NCBI GenBank assembly: GCA_023424215.1
Contig: JAFAEC010000144.1
Coordinates: 1-14,138, forward strand
Origin: Pseudomonadota bacterium
Lineage (GTDB): Bacteria; Pseudomonadota; Alphaproteobacteria; Caulobacterales; Caulobacteraceae
Length of the DNA: 14,138 bases
Direction: 5' to 3'
The notes under the pieces were generated by a model that worked only from the letters and a program-made list of their open reading frames with translations, was not told the DNA's origin and searched no databases. This document shows positions 1 to 6,924 of this stretch, piece by piece (within the stretch, counting starts at the first letter, position 1; the number at the start of each line of letters is the position of its first letter). A program made the position numbers and the translations under genes.

Positions 1-834
1 AACCTCCCCCAGGCGGGGGGCGGCGGGGCGGCCGACGCCGATGAACATGCCCTCGTCCTCCTCCTCGTAGACGAGGCTGGCCTCGCCGCCGCGGGCGGGA
101 CGGCGGAAGATCTTGTCCGGCCGGCCGTTGTCGTTGCGGTTGGTCCAGAACACCCACTGGCTGTCGGGGGAGAAGGTGAAGTTGCCGTTGGCGGACTGGA
201 TCGGGTCGGGCAGCACCTCGCCGGTGGCGAGGTCCTTCACATAGATCTGGTGCACCTCCGACCCCTGGGCGTCCTCGGCGTAGGCGAACAGGCTGTGGTC
301 GGGGCTGTGCTCCGCGCTCGACACCTCGGAATAGGCCTTGCCGGCGGCGAGGGCGTTGGCGTCCAGCAGCACGACCTCGCCGTCCTCGCGGTCGCGGGGG
401 CGGCGGCAGAACAGCGGATGCTGATCGCCGGTCCGATAGCGGGTGTAGTAGGCCCACGGGCCGTCGGGTGCGGGGACCGAGCTGTCATCCTCCTTGATGC
501 GCCCCTTCATCTCCTCGAACATCTGCGCCTGCAGCGGCAGGGTCGAGGCCATCATCGCCTCGCGGTAGGCGTTCTCGGCGGTCAGATGCTCCTTGACGTC
601 CGCCTTGATCAGGGTCGGATCGCGCAGCACCGCCTGCCAGTTGTCGTCCTTCATCCACTGGTATTCGTCGACGCGGGTGCGGCCGAGCTGCTCGATGGTG
701 ACGGGAATCTTCTTCGCAACGGGCGGGACGGGACGGCCCTGGGACATCGAGGCTCCGGAAGCTTGGACGGTGGAGGGGAGGGCGGAGGCCGCGAGCGCGG
801 CGGAGGCGGTGGCGAGCAGGTCGCGGCGATTCAT
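1..834 (-). CDS. ptrB: Oligopeptidase B-like S9 peptidase, N-terminal part
   Basis: This is a serine peptidase of the prolyl oligopeptidase family (S9A), which cleaves small peptides, typically after basic residues. Only 278 N-terminal codons are in the window and the frame stays open to base 1. The catalytic alpha/beta-hydrolase domain lies outside, so activity cannot be judged. What is visible is the start of the N-terminal propeller half: YQWMKDDN near residue 58, a TAENAYREAMM helix, then a family-like WAYYTRYRTGDQHPLFCRR segment. Residues 1-25 look like a signal peptide, with a twin arginine at R3-R4 (NRRDLL), an Ala-rich core and a possible VQA/S cleavage site, which supports ATG 834 over the internal Met30. 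E. coli protease II has no such signal, so a periplasmic enzyme is inferred. The last nine or so residues before the edge (RPAAPRLGE) do not clearly match the family and are encoded beside long G/C runs, so an edge error is possible. Confidence 0.85.
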   Translation of the reverse strand, partial: MNRRDLLATASAALAASALPSTVQASGASMSQGRPVPPVAKKIPVTIEQLGRTRVDEYQWMKDDNWQAVLRDPTLIKADVKEHLTAENAYREAMMASTLPLQAQMFEEMKGRIKEDDSSVPAPDGPWAYYTRYRTGDQHPLFCRRPRDREDGEVVLLDANALAAGKAYSEVSSAEHSPDHSLFAYAEDAQGSEVHQIYVKDLATGEVLPDPIQSANGNFTFSPDSQWVFWTNRNDNGRPDKIFRRPARGGEASLVYEEEDEGMFIGVGRPAAPRLGEV

Positions 835-850
835 GTGCAGGTCCCCGAAA

Positions 851-888
851 TGACGGCGGACCTTGTGCGCGGCGAGCCCCCGCCGTCA
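851..888. promoter_or_regulatory. Inverted repeat in divergent intergenic region
   Basis: Two perfect 9-bp arms, TGACGGCGG (851-859) and its reverse complement CCGCCGTCA (880-888), are separated by 20 bases. They fill most of the 77-base gap between the divergent S9 peptidase and trypsin-like protease genes. Such a placement suits an operator serving one or both genes, or a transcript hairpin. No partner regulator is adjacent, and in 70% GC DNA a 9-bp pair can arise by chance. Confidence 0.3.
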
Positions 889-911
889 AATGAACAAAGC
901 CGCCTCGTCCG

Positions 912-1730
912 ATGACGCCCATGTTCGACCTGCCGATCCCGCCCCCGCCCGTCGCCGAGGCCGTCGAGGTCCGCCCCGCCTGGGACCTGACGCTGGGGCT
1001 GATCTCGGCCACGGTGCAGATCGACCAGCCGCTGGCCGACGGGGCCAATCGTCGGGTCGGCGCCGCCTTCCTTGTCGACGCGCCGGGCCCCGACGGCCTG
1101 CCGCGCACGGTGATGGTCACCGCCGCCCACGTGCTGGACGGCATGCCGGCGTCCGAGGCGCGGATCGGCTGGCGGACGCGGGCGACGGACGGCGGCTGGC
1201 GCTTCGCGCCCGAGCCGCTGCGCATCCGCGACGAGGACGGCGCTCCGCGCTGGACCCGCCACCCCGAGCGCGACGTCGCCGTCATGGCCGTGTCGGCGCC
1301 CCCGGAGTTCGCCCGCGCCGCCCTTCCGCTGGGCTGGCTGGCCGGGGCGGAGACGCTGGACGCCTGGCAGGTCGGCCCCGGCGACGAGTTGATGACGCTG
1401 GGCTACCCACACGGCTACGCCGCCAACAAGGTGGGCTTCCCGATCCTGCGCACCGGCCGCGTCGCCTCCTGGCCGCTGACCCCGATCGGAGAGTTCCCCA
1501 CCTTCCTGCTCGACTTCGCCGTCTTCCCCGGCAACTCGGGCGGCCCGGTGTTCTGGACGCCCGCGGCGCGCAAGCTGCCCGGCACGGCGCAGCCGGAGCA
1601 CCCCTTCGTCGCCGGCGTGCTGGTCCAGTCGATGCAGGTCGGCGGGCGAGACGTGGGCATCGGCATCGTCGCCCACGCGGACTACATCCGCGAGGCCATC
1701 GCCCTGATGGACGCGGCGGACGGGCCCTAG
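912..1730 (+). CDS. Trypsin-like serine protease without signal peptide
   Basis: This 272-residue protein has the chymotrypsin/trypsin fold hallmarks in order: TAAHV with His73, RDVAVM with Asp121, and GNSGGP with Ser209, forming a complete catalytic triad. The spacing fits bacterial S1-type and DegP-like protease domains, but no PDZ or other accessory domain follows, and the protein ends about 60 residues after the nucleophile. An in-frame TGA at 891-893 excludes any longer N-terminus. The start is therefore ATG 912 or Met4 (921), and neither gives a signal peptide or membrane segment. Instead the N-terminus is Pro-rich (DLPIPPPP). A cytoplasmic location is therefore likely unless export uses another route, which is unusual for this fold. 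There is no clear Shine-Dalgarno sequence. It is divergent from the S9 peptidase, and its stop overlaps the stop of the convergent acyl-CoA dehydrogenase. The substrate is unknown. Confidence 0.85.
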   Translation: MTPMFDLPIPPPPVAEAVEVRPAWDLTLGLISATVQIDQPLADGANRRVGAAFLVDAPGPDGLPRTVMVTAAHVLDGMPASEARIGWRTRATDGGWRFAPEPLRIRDEDGAPRWTRHPERDVAVMAVSAPPEFARAALPLGWLAGAETLDAWQVGPGDELMTLGYPHGYAANKVGFPILRTGRVASWPLTPIGEFPTFLLDFAVFPGNSGGPVFWTPAARKLPGTAQPEHPFVAGVLVQSMQVGGRDVGIGIVAHADYIREAIALMDAADGP

Positions 1731-3508
1731 CCCGCCAGCACCTCGACGGTCATCCGCTCCAGCAGGGCCCCGCCCTGGCCGACGGCGGCCAGGCGGCTTG
1801 AGACGTGGCCCATCACGTTGGCGGCGTAGACCTCGTAGAGCGCGATCTTGCCTTCCAGCCAGGTCGGGTCGCCCTGGCCGGCGTCCAGTTCGGCCCGCGC
1901 CCACAACGCCCCGCGCGCCAGCATCCAGCCGCCGGTCACGTCGCCCACCAGCTTCAGATAGGCGTCGGCCGCCGCCAGCACGTCCGCCGCCCGGCCGGCG
2001 TCGGCCTTGGCGTCCAGCAGCCACAGGGTGGCGTCCTCGAGCGCCTCGATGGCGTTGGCCATCCGCTCCACGGGCTTGCCGGCGTAGAGGCGCGGCAGCT
2101 CGGCCAGGGTGACCTTCATGTCGGCGATCAGCGCCTTCGCCGCCTCGCCGCCGTCCTGCGACAGCTTGCGGCCGACGAGGTCCATGGCCTGGATGCCGTT
2201 GGTGCCCTCGTAGATCGGAGCGATGCGCGCATCGCGGTAGTACTGGGCCGCGCCGGTCTCCTCGATGAAGCCCATGCCGCCGTGAATCTGCACGCCCATC
2301 GAGGCGACCTCGACGCCGACATCGGTCGACCACGCCTTGGCGACCGGGGTGAACAGGTCCTCGCGGCCCTTCCAGAAGCGCCGCTCGGCCTCGTCGGCGG
2401 CGTGTCGCGCGAGATCCGCGGCCACGCCGGTCGACAGGCAGATGGCCCGGGCCGCGGCGGTCTTCGCCTTCATCACCGACAGGGTGCGACGCACATCGGG
2501 ATGGTCGACGACGGGCGCGGTGGCGCCCGTCCACACCGAGCGCCCCTGCACCCGCTCGCGGGCATAGGCCAGGGCGTGCTGGTACGCCCGCTCGGCGATG
2601 GCGACGCCCTCGACGCCCACGGCCAGACGCGCGGCGTTCATCATGACGAACATGTGCGACAGGCCTTCGTTCGGCCGCCCCACCAGCTCAGCGGTCGCGC
2701 CCTCGTAGCTCATCACGCAGGTGGGCGAGCCGTGGATGCCCAGCTTGTGCTCGACGCTGACGGGGCGGAAGGCGTTGCGCTCGCCCAGGCTTCCGTCCGG
2801 GGTCACCAAATATTTGGAGGCGAGGAACAGGCTGATGCCCTTCGGGCCGGCCGGGGCGTCGGGCAGGCGCGCCAGCACCATGTGGACGATGTTGTCGGTC
2901 GCGTCGTGGTCGCCCCAGGTGATGAAGATCTTCTGGCCGGTCAGGCGGTAGGTTCCGTCGCCGTTCGGTGTCGCCGTGGCGGTCAGCGCGCCGAGGTCGG
3001 AGCCCGCCTGCGGCTCGGTCAGCACCATGGCCCCGGTCCATTCGCCGGAGACCAGCCGGGTCAGGTAGGTCGCCTTCTGCGCCTCGGTCCCGAAGGCCTC
3101 CAGCGCCTCGATCGCCGCCAGCGACAGCATCGGGCAGAGGCCGAACGCCATGTTGGCCGAATGCACCGTCTCGTAGGCCGCCAGCTCCAGCGCCTTGGGC
3201 AACTGCTGGCCGCCGGCCTGCGCCGGCGCCGAGAGCCCGGTCCAGCCGCCCGCGGCGAACTGGCGATAGGCGTCGGCGAATCCAGGGGCGGTGGTCACGT
3301 CGCCGTCGACGCAGGTCGAGCCGTGCCGGTCGCCGACCCGGTTCAGCGGCGCGAGCACCTCTTCGGAGAACTGCCCCGCCGCCTCCAGCACCGCCACCAT
3401 GACCTCGGGATCGTAGTCAGGGAAGGCGCCGGTGGCGGCCACGCGGTCGATGCCAGCCATGGCTTGCAGCGTGAAGGCGAGATCGCGGACGGGCGCGCGG
3501 TAGGTCAT
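1727..3508 (-). CDS. Acyl-CoA dehydrogenase, DmdC-type
   Basis: This 593-residue FAD-dependent acyl-CoA dehydrogenase would catalyse alpha,beta-desaturation of an acyl-CoA thioester, passing electrons to ETF. Its length is that of the long subgroup with an extra C-terminal domain (DmdC, 3-methylmercaptopropionyl-CoA dehydrogenase, and relatives) rather than the roughly 380-residue classical enzymes. Visible motifs are the flavin/substrate motif TEPQAGSDLGA (about 164-174), FITWGDHD, KLGIHGSPTC, and IYEGTNGIQA with the probable catalytic Glu434, close to where DmdC carries its catalytic glutamate. The C-terminal 130 residues are the helical extra domain. ATG 3508 (MTYRAPVRDLAF) matches typical family starts. 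The frame is open 46 codons further upstream, but that stretch is Pro/Arg-rich and crosses the start of the divergent gene. Many paralogues of unknown acyl specificity exist, so a DMSP role is not asserted; fatty acid or amino acid catabolism is equally possible. Confidence 0.93.
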   Translation of the reverse strand: MTYRAPVRDLAFTLQAMAGIDRVAATGAFPDYDPEVMVAVLEAAGQFSEEVLAPLNRVGDRHGSTCVDGDVTTAPGFADAYRQFAAGGWTGLSAPAQAGGQQLPKALELAAYETVHSANMAFGLCPMLSLAAIEALEAFGTEAQKATYLTRLVSGEWTGAMVLTEPQAGSDLGALTATATPNGDGTYRLTGQKIFITWGDHDATDNIVHMVLARLPDAPAGPKGISLFLASKYLVTPDGSLGERNAFRPVSVEHKLGIHGSPTCVMSYEGATAELVGRPNEGLSHMFVMMNAARLAVGVEGVAIAERAYQHALAYARERVQGRSVWTGATAPVVDHPDVRRTLSVMKAKTAAARAICLSTGVAADLARHAADEAERRFWKGREDLFTPVAKAWSTDVGVEVASMGVQIHGGMGFIEETGAAQYYRDARIAPIYEGTNGIQAMDLVGRKLSQDGGEAAKALIADMKVTLAELPRLYAGKPVERMANAIEALEDATLWLLDAKADAGRAADVLAAADAYLKLVGDVTGGWMLARGALWARAELDAGQGDPTWLEGKIALYEVYAANVMGHVSSRLAAVGQGGALLERMTVEVLAG

Positions 3509-3528
3509 CGGTTCGGCTCGAGGTGTCG

Positions 3529-3542
3529 TGGAAGGCCTTCCA
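3529..3542. promoter_or_regulatory. Perfect 14-bp palindrome, candidate operator
   Basis: TGGAAGGCCTTCCA is a perfect 14-bp palindrome ending 20 bases upstream of the acyl-CoA dehydrogenase start, in the 121-base gap to the divergent cytochrome b gene. Its size and symmetry suit a dimeric repressor of the TetR or GntR type, which often control acyl-CoA dehydrogenase genes. The regulator identity is not known from this window. Confidence 0.4.
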
Positions 3543-3629
3543 TGCAGCCTTGCCGCCGGGTCACGCAAGCGCCGGCTTGGCGCAGGGGGCGGAGTGGGGC
3601 AGGCTGCCGCATCCTTGCAGGAGGGACCC

Positions 3630-4181
3630 ATGGCCGAACCGCGCAACCGCTATTCCACCGTCTCGCTGGTGTTGCACTGGCTGACCGCCGCCCTGGTGAT
3701 CGCCCAGATCGGCCTGGTCTGGGCCCACGAGGCCAACGAGGACTCCGGCGTCCGCACCTTCATCGACCTGCACAAGTCCGTCGGCCTGACCATTCTGCTG
3801 CTGACGCTGGCGCGCCTTGGCTGGCGCATCGCCAATCCGGCCATTCCCCTGCCGGCGGAGACGCCGCGCTGGCAGAAGCTGATCGCCCGCGGCACCCACG
3901 TGCTGTTCTATGTCTTCCTGCTGGCCATGCCGCTGGTCGGCTGGGCCGCCTCCTCGGCCGCCGGACGCGACATCGTCTGGTTCGGCCTGTTCGAATGGCC
4001 GCTGCTGCCGATCGGCGGCGGCCGCGAGACGGCGGGTTCGCTGATGGAGATGCACGAGATCGCCGGGAAGCTGCTCATCGCGCTCGTGGTCCTGCACGTG
4101 CTCGGGGCGCTGAAGCACCACTTCGTCGACCGCGACAATATCCTGCACCGGATGATCCCGCTGATCCCGCGCCGGCCCTGA
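3630..4181 (+). CDS. Cytochrome b561-like di-haem membrane protein
   Basis: This 183-residue inner-membrane protein belongs to the prokaryotic cytochrome b561 (CybB) family, which moves electrons between quinol and a partner or oxygen species. About four transmembrane helices are seen, near residues 12-31, 48-67, 88-108 and 143-161. Candidate haem-ligand histidines sit where CybB has them: H16 (LHW), H48 (DLHKSVG), H142 (MHEIAGK) and H156 (VLHVLG). The start is fixed by a full AGGAGGG ribosome site at 3619-3625, four bases before ATG 3630; a longer open frame upstream lacks one. The gene is 66 bases upstream of, and co-directional with, the Sua5-type gene, but no functional link is evident. 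Its electron partner is not in the window. Superoxide oxidase activity, known for E. coli CybB, is possible but not shown. Confidence 0.9.
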   Translation: MAEPRNRYSTVSLVLHWLTAALVIAQIGLVWAHEANEDSGVRTFIDLHKSVGLTILLLTLARLGWRIANPAIPLPAETPRWQKLIARGTHVLFYVFLLAMPLVGWAASSAAGRDIVWFGLFEWPLLPIGGGRETAGSLMEMHEIAGKLLIALVVLHVLGALKHHFVDRDNILHRMIPLIPRRP

Positions 4182-4247
4182 GCCGGACGGGCTTGCCTGC
4201 GGGCGCCGCCGGGCGCATCACCGCCGCCTCAGCAGCGGAGCGACCCC

Positions 4248-5186
4248 ATGCCCGGCGGCGACACCCAACGCGGCGCGACCGACGCCCAGGCCGTCGAGGC
4301 GCTGGCGCGTGGCGGGCTGGTCATCCTGCCGACCGAGACCGTCTACGGCCTCGCCGCCGACGCCGGCGACCCGCGGGCCGTGGCCGCGATCTTTGAGGCC
4401 AAGGGACGCCCCCGCTTCAATCCCCTGATCGCCCACGTCGCCGACGCGGCCCAGGCCGAGGCGATCGCCGTCTTCGACGCTCACGCCCGTGCCCTCGCCG
4501 ACGCCTTCTGGCCGGGCCCGCTGACCCTCGTCGCCCCCGTCCGTGACCGCGACGCCGTCTGCGACCTGGCCCGCGCCGGACTGGACAGCGTCGCCGTTCG
4601 CGTCCCCGGCCACGCCCGCGCCCGCGCCGTCATCGCCGCCTTCGGCAGGCCGGTCGTCGCCCCCTCCGCCAACCGCTCCGGCCGGCCCAGCCCGACCACC
4701 TTCGACGACGCCGTCGAGGAGACCGGTCCCGCCGCCGCCGACGCGGTGGACGGCGGCCCTTGCGCGGTCGGCGTGGAGTCGACCGTGGTCTCGGTGCTGG
4801 ACGGCCGGGTCTCCCTGCTGCGGCCCGGGTCGGTGACCCGCGAAGAGATCGAGGCGGTGGTCGGGCCCTTGCACGAAGGCGGGGAGGGGCACCGCTCCCC
4901 CGGGCGCACGACCCTGCACTACGCGCCCGATGCTCCCGTCCGTATCAATGCGGCCACGGCAGGGGAGGGTGAAATCCTCCTCGGCTTCGGCCCCGGCGCC
5001 GGCGATGCGCGCTGGAGCCTCAGCCCGTCCGGCGACCTGCGCGAAGCCGCCGCCAACCTGTTCCGAAAGCTGCGCGAGGCCGACCGCGAGCAGCCGTCCG
5101 GCATCGCCGTCTCCCCTATCCCCGCCCACGGCCTCGGCGAGGCCATCAACGACCGGCTGAAGCGGGCTGCAGGGTTCGTGGGGTAG
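4248..5186 (+). CDS. tsaC: L-threonylcarbamoyladenylate synthase (Sua5 type)
   Basis: The enzyme makes threonylcarbamoyl-AMP from threonine, bicarbonate and ATP, the first step of the t6A37 modification of ANN-decoding tRNAs, in the cytoplasm. The 312 residues comprise the YrdC catalytic domain (about 12-205) and a C-terminal Sua5 domain (about 228-310) joined by the conserved linker ending in HYAP (224-227). This is therefore the long Sua5 form rather than the short TsaC. Motifs seen: PTETVYGL (28-35), KGRP (52-55) with FNPL, WPGPLT (88-93), SANRSG (140-145), GVESTV (175-180) and LLRPG (190-194). ATG 4248 is preceded by GGAG at 4237-4240. Its end lies six bases from the stop of the convergent bdhA. 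The partners TsaB, TsaD and TsaE are not in the window. Confidence 0.95.
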   Translation: MPGGDTQRGATDAQAVEALARGGLVILPTETVYGLAADAGDPRAVAAIFEAKGRPRFNPLIAHVADAAQAEAIAVFDAHARALADAFWPGPLTLVAPVRDRDAVCDLARAGLDSVAVRVPGHARARAVIAAFGRPVVAPSANRSGRPSPTTFDDAVEETGPAAADAVDGGPCAVGVESTVVSVLDGRVSLLRPGSVTREEIEAVVGPLHEGGEGHRSPGRTTLHYAPDAPVRINAATAGEGEILLGFGPGAGDARWSLSPSGDLREAAANLFRKLREADREQPSGIAVSPIPAHGLGEAINDRLKRAAGFVG

Positions 5187-5196
5187 GCGCGCCTAC
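5183..5196. repeat. Palindrome spanning two convergent stop codons
   Basis: GTAGGCGCGCCTAC is a perfect 14-bp palindrome. Its arms are the TAG stop of the plus-strand Sua5 gene (5184-5186) and the TAG stop of the minus-strand bdhA (5193-5195), with GCGCGC between. It has no T-tract, so it is not a classical intrinsic terminator, although a five-base-pair hairpin could form in either transcript. Confidence 0.45.
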
Positions 5197-6041
5197 TGCG
5201 CCGTCCAGCCGCCGTCGATGGAGAAGCTGGCCCCGTTGGCCGAGGCGCCGAGGTCCGACACCAGATAGAGCATCATCCCCACCAGCTCGTCGGTGGTGAC
5301 GAACCGCTTGGTCGGCTGGGAGCCGAGGATGACGTCCTTGAGCACCTGCTCCTTCGACATCCCGCGGGTGCGCGCCTGGTCGGCGATCTGCTTCTCGACA
5401 ATCGGCGTCTCGACGAAGCCGGGGCACAGGGCGTTGCAGGTGATGCCGTCCTGGGCGACCTCGAGGGCGACCGTCTTGGTGAAGCCGATGACGCCGTGCT
5501 TGGCCGCGACGTAGGCCGACTTGAACGGGCTGGCTACCAGGCCGTGGGCCGAGGCGACGTTGATGATCCGCCCGCGGCCCTGGGCCTTCATGACCGGGAT
5601 CGCCGCCCGCGTCGCATAGAAGGTCGACGACAGGTTGATGGCGATGATCTGCTCCCATTTGTCGGCCGGGAATTTCTCCACCGCCTCGACGTGCTGGACG
5701 CCGGCGTTGTTGATCAGGATGTCCAGCCGGCCGAGCTGGTGTCTGGCGAAGGCGACCATGTCGGCGACCTCGTCGCCGCGCCGCATGTCGGCGGCGTGGT
5801 AGCGCACGCGCACCCCGCAGCTGGCCTCCATCTCCGCCCGCGTCCGCTCGATTTCCGAAGGGTCGCCCAGCCCGTTCAGCACCACGTCGCCGCCGTGGGA
5901 GGCGATGGCTCGCGCCATGGCCAGACCGATGCCCGAGGTCGAACCCGAGATCACCGCCACCTGGCCCTTCAGGTCGCCGATGTCGCGAAAGGGCTCGCGA
6001 GCCGTGTCGGAGGCGTCGCCACGCTTGGGCCACTGGAACAT
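5193..6041 (-). CDS. bdhA: D-3-hydroxybutyrate dehydrogenase (SDR family)
   Basis: This NAD-dependent short-chain dehydrogenase interconverts 3-hydroxybutyrate and acetoacetate, linking polyhydroxybutyrate breakdown to central metabolism in the cytoplasm. The classical SDR motifs are intact: the nucleotide-binding GSTSGIG (33-39), NNAG (111-114), and the catalytic tetrad Asn136, Ser164, Tyr177 and Lys181. The stretch ASAHGLVASPFKSAYVAAKHG and the end GGWTAQ are typical of hydroxybutyrate dehydrogenases rather than of generic SDRs. At 282 residues it carries about 22 extra N-terminal residues (FQWPKRGDAS...) compared with the usual 260; no downstream ATG fits the family better. It is the third gene of a same-strand series, nnrD, yaaA, bdhA, lying 65 bases after yaaA, and may have its own promoter. 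No PHA synthase or depolymerase genes are nearby. Confidence 0.93.
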   Translation of the reverse strand: MFQWPKRGDASDTAREPFRDIGDLKGQVAVISGSTSGIGLAMARAIASHGGDVVLNGLGDPSEIERTRAEMEASCGVRVRYHAADMRRGDEVADMVAFARHQLGRLDILINNAGVQHVEAVEKFPADKWEQIIAINLSSTFYATRAAIPVMKAQGRGRIINVASAHGLVASPFKSAYVAAKHGVIGFTKTVALEVAQDGITCNALCPGFVETPIVEKQIADQARTRGMSKEQVLKDVILGSQPTKRFVTTDELVGMMLYLVSDLGASANGASFSIDGGWTAQ

Positions 6042-6106
6042 GAGGGTTTCGTCCGTCTGTCTTGCGCCGTCAGCCTAGCCGTTCGCGGGTGCGAAGGCGA
6101 CTGGCC

Positions 6107-6880
6107 TCAGGAATTTCCCGACCTGATGAATATCCAGTCCGTCGCGCTGGAGGAAGCCTTGTCGAAGCGGTAGCCGTCGCGGTCGAACGCCTTGAGGTCC
6201 GCGGCTCTCCCGATGCGCTCGTCGGCGGCGAACCGGGCCATGGTTCCCCGCGCCCGCTTGGCGAAGAAGGAGATGATCCGGCTCTCCCCGTCGCGCGCCT
6301 CGCGGAAGTGGCAGGTGACCACGGGCAGCTTCAGCGCCCGCGCGTCGACGGCGCCGAAATATTCCTGGCTGGCCAGGTTCACCAGCGTCGGATCGGCGTG
6401 CCCTTCCGCGTCGGCGTTGAGCTGCTTCGAAATCCGGTCGCCCCAGAAGTCGTAAAGGTTGGCCCCGCGCCGCGTCTTCAGCCGCGTGCCCATCTCCAGC
6501 CGATAGGGCTGGATACGGTCGAGCGGGCGCAGCAGGCCGTAGAGGCCCGAGAGGATGCGGATGTGGTCCTGGGCCCAGCCGAGGGTGTCCAGGTCAATCG
6601 AGCGGGCCTCGAGCCCCTGGTAGACGTCGCCGGCGAAGGCGAAAGCGGCCTGCACCCCCTTGTCCAGCGCCGCGGCGTCCAGCGCCCGGAATCGATCCTG
6701 GTTCAGTTTGGCCAGGTCCGTCGACAGCGACATCAGCCGGCGCAGCTCCGCCTGGGTCTGCCGCCGCGCGGTCCGCACCAGCGATTCGGTCTCCTCGACG
6801 AAGCGCCGCTCGCTGGCGGGCGTCTCGGGACCGGCTTCGGTGAAGTCCAGCCGCTTGGCCGGGGAGAGGACGATCAGCAT
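6107..6880 (-). CDS. yaaA: Peroxide stress protein YaaA
   Basis: YaaA (UPF0246/DUF328) is a cytoplasmic DNA-binding protein that in E. coli lowers free iron and so limits hydroxyl-radical damage under hydrogen peroxide stress. The 257 residues match the family length. Signature segments are seen: the N-terminal MLIVLSPAKRLDF, SGLYGLLRPLDRIQPYRLEMGTRL spread over 111-134, LYDFWGDRI, NLASQEYF, and ISFFAKRARGTMARF near the C-terminus. ATG 6880 begins directly with the conserved strand, so the start is well supported, and AGGG precedes it by a few bases. It lies 44 bases downstream of nnrD on the same strand and probably shares its transcript. Both are damage-control proteins, but a functional tie is only inference. 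No OxyR-like site is recognised. Confidence 0.95.
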   Translation of the reverse strand: MLIVLSPAKRLDFTEAGPETPASERRFVEETESLVRTARRQTQAELRRLMSLSTDLAKLNQDRFRALDAAALDKGVQAAFAFAGDVYQGLEARSIDLDTLGWAQDHIRILSGLYGLLRPLDRIQPYRLEMGTRLKTRRGANLYDFWGDRISKQLNADAEGHADPTLVNLASQEYFGAVDARALKLPVVTCHFREARDGESRIISFFAKRARGTMARFAADERIGRAADLKAFDRDGYRFDKASSSATDWIFIRSGNS

Positions 6881-6924
6881 GGCGCCCTGTTAGGCCGCTT
6901 CGTCGGCGAATTGAACCGCGCCGC

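Noticed and set aside
831..2534. Minus-strand frame of 567 codons across the trypsin-like protease and the end of the dehydrogenase
   Set aside because: Its sequence is an Arg/Gly-rich out-of-frame reading of the dehydrogenase followed by antisense of the protease; both overlapped genes have intact catalytic motifs.
3509..3646. 46-codon N-terminal extension of the acyl-CoA dehydrogenase
   Set aside because: The extension is Pro/Arg-rich, contains the palindrome, overlaps the cytochrome b start, and the family begins at the ATG at 3508.
1805..4396. Open plus-strand frame of 863 codons antisense to the acyl-CoA dehydrogenase
   Set aside because: It is Arg/Gly/His/Gln-rich with no domain pattern, and runs opposite a clearly conserved dehydrogenase and through the cytochrome b gene. 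Long shadow frames are usual in 70% GC DNA.
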